DNA from: Candidatus Saganbacteria bacterium
GTDB taxonomy: Bacteria; Margulisbacteria; WOR-1; O2-12-FULL-45-9
NCBI GenBank assembly: GCA_016932255.1
Contig: JAFGDE010000026.1
Span: 1-64,000 of the forward strand
Direction: 5' to 3'
Length of the DNA stretch: 64,000 nt
Under the pieces are notes generated by a model. That model made no database searches. It saw only the letters and a list, made by a program, of their open reading frames with translations, and was not told where the DNA came from. Position numbers and translations under genes: made by a program. How positions within the stretch are numbered: position 1 is the first letter of the stretch; each line of letters opens with the position of its first letter. Positions 58,082 through 64,000 of the stretch are shown piece after piece.

Positions 58082-59106
58082 TTGATCTTTCTTTTAAAAA
58101 TATAAGCTCCGGGACGGAACTCTGCCGCAAGATCATAATGCTTTTTAGTTTGATCATTGGGCATTTTGTTGAATAAAAGCAAATATTCAGGATGATTTGC
58201 CTGCCACTTTCTGGGATAGAGATAGTAACTGGCCCGCTCAGTAGTGAAACGGAACTTAGGCGGAAAGATCAGTAGAAAACTGCTGTTTTCAGGCAGCCTC
58301 TCTTTAGCAAAACAGATAAAAGCGTAGAAGTCCTCATAATTCTGCATTGAGCGTTTAGTCTCGATGGGCAGGCCCAGATAGTTCAGGTCATTGGCCAGCC
58401 TGTTCCAGTCGCGGCTTTCGATCGCTGCGGCCAGCAGGATCCAGATGACCAGGATGGAGCTGATGGCCAGTTTCGGCCTTTTCAGCAGTAAAGATAACAG
58501 GCAGATGAGCAGCAGCAGCCAATTCAGGTAAGCCAGCACAGGCCTGTTGCAGAGCCTGACTGGTGGCAGCAGCAGAAAATCATGGCCTGTTTCTTGCCGG
58601 CCCTGCGGACCCCAGAATTCCTGCCAGGCGGCCAGCATAAGCCCGGGCAAACCGGCCCTGACCGCGGCAAAGCCTTTGAGCTCGATCTCGGCCGGGGTGC
58701 TGGCTGCGTAGAAAAGCAGGCCCTGTATTGGCTGCATGCCGGCGTATGCTTTGAGGTTAATATAATATTTGCCGGTGCCTTTTCTGATATAAAAAGGGTA
58801 GGAGCGCGCAGCGGAAAAACCCTGTCCGCTGTTGGCCCATGACAGTTCAGCGATCGCGGCAGTTGAGCTGTCCATCTCGATAATGATCAACCCGCTATCG
58901 GCAGGAAGCAGCTGTAAAGGCTTTTTGGTGTAGATGCCGGGATTGGTTGAAGATATGAGGTGGAGGCCTGTCGAGGTCCGGTCAAGGCTTGTTGCCTGGT
59001 TCGCAGGCTGCCAATCGATATTACGGCTGAGAAGATCGATCTCAGCTAGAGCACTGCCGGCTAGTAACGTGATCGATACCGTGATAAGAAATGATCTGAC
59101 CTTCAT
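58078..59106 (-). CDS. Hypothetical secreted/membrane protein, 342 aa
   Basis: Not recognised. A signal peptide (ITVSITLLAGSALAE) is followed by a beta-rich periplasmic part (about 25-190) and two membrane helices (about 195-212 and 217-235). The remaining 105 residues contain FICFAKERLPENSSFLLIFPP, a motif seen in proteins next to GT-C transferases (a short Rossmann-like end). It is paired with the GT-C-like gene downstream by a four-base overlap; a shared role in surface glycan or lipid modification is an inference. Confidence 0.65.
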   Translation of the reverse strand: MKVRSFLITVSITLLAGSALAEIDLLSRNIDWQPANQATSLDRTSTGLHLISSTNPGIYTKKPLQLLPADSGLIIIEMDSSTAAIAELSWANSGQGFSAARSYPFYIRKGTGKYYINLKAYAGMQPIQGLLFYAASTPAEIELKGFAAVRAGLPGLMLAAWQEFWGPQGRQETGHDFLLLPPVRLCNRPVLAYLNWLLLLICLLSLLLKRPKLAISSILVIWILLAAAIESRDWNRLANDLNYLGLPIETKRSMQNYEDFYAFICFAKERLPENSSFLLIFPPKFRFTTERASYYLYPRKWQANHPEYLLLFNKMPNDQTKKHYDLAAEFRPGAYIFKRKIK

Positions 59107-59151
59107 CAGACGAATTATAGCACTTCTTGATTATCATAAGAAATACAGCTG

Positions 59152-59160
59152 TGTTATAAT
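59152..59160 (+). promoter_or_regulatory. Extended -10 promoter of the YfhO-like genes
   Basis: TGTTATAAT, ending 12 bases before the ATG at 59172; short leader without a ribosome binding site. Confidence 0.6.
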
Positions 59161-59171
59161 TCATTTTAGCG

Positions 59172-61442
59172 ATGAAACTGGATAAAAAAGATCTTTTTAT
59201 CTTTGGGGCTTTCCTTGTCCTGGTACTGGTTTTTTTCGCCAAGTTCCTGACAGGAGAGCAGGTCCTGGCTTTCAAGGACCTCTCCCGCTACTTCTATCCG
59301 CTGCGTCATTTTATGGTGGAGCAGGTCAGGGCAGGTCAGTGGCCGCTCTGGAACCCCTATATTTTTTGCGGTTTTCCTTTGCTGGCCACGCTGCAAATAG
59401 GTTTTTTCTATCCCTTAAGCCTTTTATATTTTATCCTGCCGTTCAACCTGGCCTTTAATTATTTCACGATCCTGCATTACCTGCTGGCGGCCTGCTTCAT
59501 GTACCTCCTGTTGAGATATTATCAGCTCAGCCGGGCGGCCGCTTTTTTAGGCGGGCTGGTCTTTGCTTTTTCCGGCTATCTGCTTTCCGTATCCAACATG
59601 AATACTTCGTTAATGGCCGTGGTCTGGCTGCCGCTGGTCCTGCTGGTCTATGATTCTTTGCTTAAACAACGGACTTTCCTTAAGATCGCCGGGTTGGCCA
59701 GCCTGCTGGCACTGCAATTCCTGGGTGGTGAGCCAACGATCGTTTTTGTGACTGTTTTCCTACTGGTCGCTTACGCCATTGTCTTTGCAGCTTCAAGGCA
59801 GGCCTGTCTGAGCGGGCTGTTGTGTCTGGCCGGGGCAGGGCTGATCGCTCTCGGGTTGACCGCGGTCCAGCTGCTGCCTTTCCTGGAACTGGCAGGGTAT
59901 TCCGACCGGGTGGCGCGGACAGCTTACGGGCTGATAACAATGCGTTCCTTCCCTCCGCGCGAACTGATCAATTTTATTTTCCCTTATTTCTTCGGCAACC
60001 AGGCGGTCTTTGGCGGAATGACCGAGACCATCATAGGCAAGAACTTCCAGGACTGGTTGATCTCGCCTTATCTGGGGATCCTGCCTCTGGTCCTGGTGTT
60101 TTTTGCCTTTGCTAAAAGACGTAAAAAAGCCTTTTTCTTCCTGGCTGCGGCAGTCATTGCTTTGCTGCTGGCTTTTGGAAAATACACGCCGTTGTACTAT
60201 GTGATTTATCTTATGCCGGGCTTTTCTTTGATCCGCTATCCGGTTAAGTATCTGTTCCTGCTCAATTTCTCGCTCGTGGTCCTGGCGGCCTTTGGTTTTG
60301 AGCGGCTGATGTTTTTGGTCGCTGAGCAGCGGGAACATCTCGGCCGTCTGGCCGGATACCTGCTCTGGCTGTTGCTGGGCATGCTGGGCGTCTTCTTGGC
60401 CGGTTTTTTCGGCCGTGCGGCGATCTTTGCTTTTCTGGCAAGGAACTATTCACCTAAACTGCCGGCATATTTCTTCGAGCTTTTAGCCGGCATGATCGAG
60501 TTCAACCTGCTGAGCTTTTTCTTTGTGGTTGTGTATCTCTTCGGTCTTTGGCTGCTGCTGTTTTTGGCGGCAAAGGATAAGATAAAACGCTTTGCCTTTG
60601 CCGGCTTGCTGATACTTTTGACCGCTGCCGACCTTTTTGCCAATGGTTCCACGGTGGCTGTTCCGGTCGCTGCGACGGTTTTTTCGGCTGTGCCGCCGAA
60701 CTATCAGATACTGCTGAAAGATAAAGGGCTCTTCCGCTTTTTTTATACACCCGAGCTTGAAAAAAAGAACCGCTATATAGCCGGCGAAGATTATAATGAC
60801 GCGTTGCTTGAGACAAAGGACAATTTTACCGCGAACTGGCATATGCTGGATCATTTTTTTGATCTATGCGGATATGAATCGGTCCAGCCTTTGGAACTGA
60901 CCGCTTTTTATGAAGAGGCTTTTAAACAAGAAAAATTGACAAGGAACCTGCCGTATCTTTCAAGGTTTAATGTCAAATATATCGCTTCAGAACGGCCGCT
61001 TGGCTCAGCCTTTCTCAAGCTGCTGCGCAGCAAGAACAAATACGGCCTGGAGGTCTATCTCTACCAGAATCTCAATGTCATGCCACGCGCCTACGTGCTC
61101 TACGGCAACAAAGGGCCGGAATGGTCCTGGACCCGGGTCAAGTTCCTGAAATATTCCCCCAACGAGATCCTTATTTCCGCCAGGGCGGAGCAGGAGGACG
61201 CGCGGCTTTTCCTGAGCGAGGCATATTATCCGGGCTGGCAGGCTTTTGTCGACGGCAAAGAGGCCGAGATCCAGCGCGCGAACGACTTCTTCCGTTCGGT
61301 CAGGCTGCCCCGCGGCTCGCATACGGTCAGGTTCGTCTATTTGCCGCTGTCATTCAGGCTGGGCGGCTTGATCAGTCTTCTGACCGTGCTGGGGCTGTTG
61401 GCTGGAGGTGCCTATTATTATCAAAAAGCCAGACAAAGCTGA
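59172..61442 (+). CDS. YfhO-family membrane protein, copy 1
   Basis: 756 aa. About 12 membrane helices are followed by a periplasmic domain from about residue 490. The YfhO pattern is clear: FKDLSRYFYPLRHFMVEQVRAG, PLWNPYIFCGFPLLATLQIGFFYPLS, SFPPRELINFIFPYFFGN, SLIRYPVKYLFLL and a C-terminal LSEAYYPGWQAFVDGKEAEIQRANDFF. Such proteins are GT-C-like and some help glycosylate wall teichoic or lipoteichoic acids; here the substrate is unknown. It overlaps copy 2 by 35 bases. Confidence 0.88.
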   Translation: MKLDKKDLFIFGAFLVLVLVFFAKFLTGEQVLAFKDLSRYFYPLRHFMVEQVRAGQWPLWNPYIFCGFPLLATLQIGFFYPLSLLYFILPFNLAFNYFTILHYLLAACFMYLLLRYYQLSRAAAFLGGLVFAFSGYLLSVSNMNTSLMAVVWLPLVLLVYDSLLKQRTFLKIAGLASLLALQFLGGEPTIVFVTVFLLVAYAIVFAASRQACLSGLLCLAGAGLIALGLTAVQLLPFLELAGYSDRVARTAYGLITMRSFPPRELINFIFPYFFGNQAVFGGMTETIIGKNFQDWLISPYLGILPLVLVFFAFAKRRKKAFFFLAAAVIALLLAFGKYTPLYYVIYLMPGFSLIRYPVKYLFLLNFSLVVLAAFGFERLMFLVAEQREHLGRLAGYLLWLLLGMLGVFLAGFFGRAAIFAFLARNYSPKLPAYFFELLAGMIEFNLLSFFFVVVYLFGLWLLLFLAAKDKIKRFAFAGLLILLTAADLFANGSTVAVPVAATVFSAVPPNYQILLKDKGLFRFFYTPELEKKNRYIAGEDYNDALLETKDNFTANWHMLDHFFDLCGYESVQPLELTAFYEEAFKQEKLTRNLPYLSRFNVKYIASERPLGSAFLKLLRSKNKYGLEVYLYQNLNVMPRAYVLYGNKGPEWSWTRVKFLKYSPNEILISARAEQEDARLFLSEAYYPGWQAFVDGKEAEIQRANDFFRSVRLPRGSHTVRFVYLPLSFRLGGLISLLTVLGLLAGGAYYYQKARQS

Positions 61443-63684
61443 CCTGTTCATCTATGGTTTTTTCCTGGGCCTGGCCCTTGTGTTCTTTTATCCCTTCCTG
61501 ACCGGAAAGAACGTGCTGGCGTTCCGCGACCTGTGCCTTTATTTTTATCCTTTGCGTTATCTTATGGTCTCGCTGGTCAGGGAAGGGCAGCTGCCGCTCT
61601 GGAACCCGTATCTTTTCTGCGGCCATCCGCTTCTCGCGACACTGCAGGTCGGCTTTCTCTATCCTTTAAGCATCATCCATTACCTGTTACCGTTCAACTT
61701 GGCTTTTAATTATTACACGATCATCCATTATTTCCTGGCCGCTCTGTTCATGTACTGGCTGGCGCGCTATTTCAGCTTGAGCCGCGGGCCTGCCGTGCTG
61801 GCCGGGCTGGTCTTTGCTTTTTCCGGTTATCTCTTATCAATGGCTAATATGAACACGACCTTAAGCTCGGTCATCTGGCTCCCTTTGATCCTGGCGGCAT
61901 ATGACAGGCTGGTCGAACGGTTCGCCTGGAAGACCTGGGTGGTCTTAGGGCTGCTTTTTGCCGTCCAGTTCCTTGGAGGAGAACCAACGGTCCTGTATCT
62001 CAGTTTTATCTTCCTGCTGTTCTATGGACTGGTCATGGCAAAACCAGGCCGGCGCATCGTTGCTTCGATCGTTCTGGCCGCGGCCTGTCATTTTGCGGCT
62101 GGTTTAACGGCTGTGCAGCTCCTGCCGTTTTTGGAGGCGCTGGGTCATTCGCTGAGATTTGACCGGATCTCTTTTGAGTTCATCTCCGCCTATTCCTTTC
62201 CGCCCAGGGAATTGATCAACTTTTTCCTGCCTTTCTTTTTTGGTGAACTGGTCAGGACCGGCACTTATACCAAGGTGCTCAGTAAAGAATTGCATCAGGT
62301 CTGGCTGCTTTCCCCTTATCTGGGAGCTCTGCCTCTGCTGCTGGCAATGTTGACCTGGTTATACCGCACTAAAAAAGTGATCTTTTTCTGGGCCGCGGCC
62401 GCGTTATCAATACTGCTTGCCTTTGGCCGATTTTCTCCTGTCTATCATATGTGCTTCTATTTTTTGCCGGGCTTTGCTCTTATACGTTATCCGGTCAAGT
62501 TCATGTTTATAGCCGTATTCTGTTTCTCCTTTCTGGCGGGGCTGGGCTTGCAGTATCTGCTTGAAGTAGCGGAACAGGAGCCGGCCCGGCTTAAGTCTCT
62601 GCTGATCAGCTTGGGCGGCCTGGCTTTTACTGCCGGTTCCGTCTATTTTTTGGCCGGCCGAAATATAGCCGCTATCTATCAATGGTGCCGCTCTTTTTTC
62701 CCTGCAGATCTTTCTTTGTATCATCAGGGGATTCTCTGGAAGATAATCACTGCTGATATTGCTTTCTTGCCTCAATTGACCGCGATGTTCCTGCTGGTTT
62801 TTGGCCTGCTCTACCTGTCGTGGAAAAACCGTTTGAGGCCGGGATCGTTGGCCGTGGCCATTATTTCAATTGTGACGCTGGACTTGATCGCGGCCAACAT
62901 ACTTATTAATCCTCCGGCAGATCACCGGGTCTATGACAGGTCAACACCGAACATCGATATTATAAAAAAAGATAAAGGGCTCTATCGTTATTTTGCAATA
63001 CCGCCCAGGGGTAATGAGAATAATATCGTTTTTGAAGTGTTTAATGAGAACCTGTTCCATATCAAGGATAATCTAACGCCGAACATGCTGCTGCCGGACC
63101 GTTTAGCCTGTTTTGGCGGGCGAGCCTCGGTCGAGCCAAAGGGATTTACCGATCTGACCTGGGAATACATCAGATTGAATCAGGGTGATTACTGTGATCT
63201 GCTCGACCTGGCAAACGTCAAATATATTTTTGCTTTGAAGGACCTTCAGGACCCGGCTCTCAAGATCCTGCGGATCAAGCCATTCGCTGATATAAAAGGT
63301 TATCTTTACCAGAACCGGAACTGTCTGCCGCGGGCCTTTTTTATCCGGTCGCTGGAAGATGTTCGGCCGGCTGCCAGCTTGACCGGCCGGGAAAAGGTCC
63401 GGGCGGTCGAATTAAAGGCCAACCGGGTGGTCCTGGAGACTTTTGCTGACCGCCGCCGCTGGCTTTTCCTGAGCGATACATATTATCCCGGCTGGCGGGC
63501 CTATGTTGACGGGAAAGCAGCGCCGATCCACCGGGCCAAGCAGATGTTCAGGGCTGTCGAACTGCCGGCCGGCCGGCATCAAGTCGTTTTCAGTTATGAA
63601 CCAATGAGCCTTAGATTAGGCGCCTTGATCAGTTTGCTTTGTTTTATCGCTGCCGGCTCCCTTTGGTTCAGGGCGCGCACATGA
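61408..63684 (+). CDS. YfhO-family membrane protein, copy 2
   Basis: 758 aa, a close tandem paralogue of the preceding gene with the same order of motifs (FRDLCLYFYPLRYLMVSLV, PLWNPYLFCGHPLLATLQVGF, SFPPRELINFFLPFFFGE, LIRYPVKFMFI, LSDTYYPGWRAYVDGKAA). The start is GTG at 61408, inside copy 1, with GGAG directly upstream (unusually close) and GGGG further up. Its stop overlaps the next gene (ATGA). Two paralogues kept side by side may act on different acceptors. Confidence 0.87.
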   Translation: MPIIIKKPDKADLFIYGFFLGLALVFFYPFLTGKNVLAFRDLCLYFYPLRYLMVSLVREGQLPLWNPYLFCGHPLLATLQVGFLYPLSIIHYLLPFNLAFNYYTIIHYFLAALFMYWLARYFSLSRGPAVLAGLVFAFSGYLLSMANMNTTLSSVIWLPLILAAYDRLVERFAWKTWVVLGLLFAVQFLGGEPTVLYLSFIFLLFYGLVMAKPGRRIVASIVLAAACHFAAGLTAVQLLPFLEALGHSLRFDRISFEFISAYSFPPRELINFFLPFFFGELVRTGTYTKVLSKELHQVWLLSPYLGALPLLLAMLTWLYRTKKVIFFWAAAALSILLAFGRFSPVYHMCFYFLPGFALIRYPVKFMFIAVFCFSFLAGLGLQYLLEVAEQEPARLKSLLISLGGLAFTAGSVYFLAGRNIAAIYQWCRSFFPADLSLYHQGILWKIITADIAFLPQLTAMFLLVFGLLYLSWKNRLRPGSLAVAIISIVTLDLIAANILINPPADHRVYDRSTPNIDIIKKDKGLYRYFAIPPRGNENNIVFEVFNENLFHIKDNLTPNMLLPDRLACFGGRASVEPKGFTDLTWEYIRLNQGDYCDLLDLANVKYIFALKDLQDPALKILRIKPFADIKGYLYQNRNCLPRAFFIRSLEDVRPAASLTGREKVRAVELKANRVVLETFADRRRWLFLSDTYYPGWRAYVDGKAAPIHRAKQMFRAVELPAGRHQVVFSYEPMSLRLGALISLLCFIAAGSLWFRART

Positions 63685-64000
63685 AAAAAACAACGGTCCT
63701 TATCCTTCTTTTTCTGATTCTGGTAATTCAGCTTGTTCTACGCCTTCCTTTTATTGCTGAGCCCCTGGAAGGGGATGAAGGGATCTATTCCAGTATGGCC
63801 ATGTGGCTGGATCATGGCCAGCTGCTCTATAAGGACCTGATCGATCTCAAGCCGCCGTTGCTATTCTATTTGTATCTCTGGATCTTCAAATTGTTTGGCT
63901 GGTCGGCCTTGAGCCTGCGCTGGTTCTCGCTCTTTTATTCTTTGGCCGGGACCGTTGCGGTTTTTTTGATCGGCCGGAAATTATCGGCTGATAAGTTGGG
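63681..64000 (+). CDS. GT39/ArnT-like glycosyltransferase (3' end cut by window edge)
   Basis: About 106 residues are visible. After a first membrane helix (VLILLFLILVIQLVLRLPF) comes the signature first loop PLEGDEGIYSSMAMWLDHGQLLYKDLIDLKPPLLFYLY, matching dolichyl-phosphate-mannose/ArnT-type transferases (acidic D-E pair, KPPL). It should transfer sugars from a polyprenyl-phosphate donor. The ATG overlaps the stop of the second YfhO-like gene, so the three genes form one operon. Confidence 0.85.
   Translation, partial: MKKTTVLILLFLILVIQLVLRLPFIAEPLEGDEGIYSSMAMWLDHGQLLYKDLIDLKPPLLFYLYLWIFKLFGWSALSLRWFSLFYSLAGTVAVFLIGRKLSADKL

Overview
The window looks like a chromosomal segment from an uncultured diderm bacterium of moderate to high GC. 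Two proteins pair S-layer homology (SLH) repeats with a C-terminal beta-barrel ending in Phe, and there is a TolC-type channel, so an outer membrane is expected. The mix of SLH porins, type IV pili and scattered housekeeping genes would fit the Margulisbacteria/Saganbacteria (WOR-1) or a related lineage, but no rRNA is present and this placement is only an inference. I saw no rRNA, tRNA, CRISPR array or insertion sequence.

Layout. 1-2.6 kb: sensor kinase (cut by the left edge), a small unknown gene and an orphan ABC ATPase. 2.6-13.4 kb: a block of unusual genes, namely a 508-aa unknown, a PPDK-like protein without its PEP-binding barrel, a 1183-residue fusion of an M50-like membrane protease with a circularly permuted enolase, an HD phosphohydrolase, a Com-like zinc ribbon and a class III fructose-1,6-bisphosphatase. 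13.4-25 kb: mostly housekeeping genes (lpd, yqeY, NAD-IDH, ddl-ftsQ-ftsZ, fur-feoA-feoB, greA) with a Ser/Thr kinase and an unknown gene between them. 25-31 kb: envelope genes, cutA, a C39-like peptidase and an AT-rich toxin/antitoxin-like pair. 31-39 kb: miaB, an NHL lipoprotein, prs, hom, membrane proteins, a DUF2779 nuclease-like protein and a secreted cyclophilin. 39-47 kb: an RND pump with its outer-membrane factor, and several unknowns. 47-51.9 kb: SLH porin, birA, aroH, aroF, hflX. 51.9-56.6 kb: type IV pilus genes. 56.7 kb to the end: large membrane proteins of the YfhO and GT39 kinds, the last cut by the right edge.

Main discovery. Nine genes carry the same promoter, TGAAAT-N16-CGATA (eight exact, one GGATA), at identical spacing. 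It resembles the sigma-28 (FliA/SigD/WhiG) consensus, not the sigma-70 type seen before the housekeeping genes. The nine include nearly all of the odd genes: the small gene at 1504, the unknown at 2616, the PPDK-like gene, the enolase fusion, the Com/FBPase unit, the Ser/Thr kinase, the unknown at 21178, a GNAT-like protein and an unusual lipoprotein. They therefore look like one alternative-sigma regulon dispersed among housekeeping genes, with a core in PEP/gluconeogenic metabolism. Two members (enolase fusion and FBPase) also share a leader motif followed by an intrinsic terminator, suggesting attenuation or a new riboswitch.

A second general trait is leaderless transcription. Many sigma-70-type genes have an (often extended) -10 box ending about 7-12 bases before the start codon, with no room for a ribosome binding site. 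This was used to correct several start sites.
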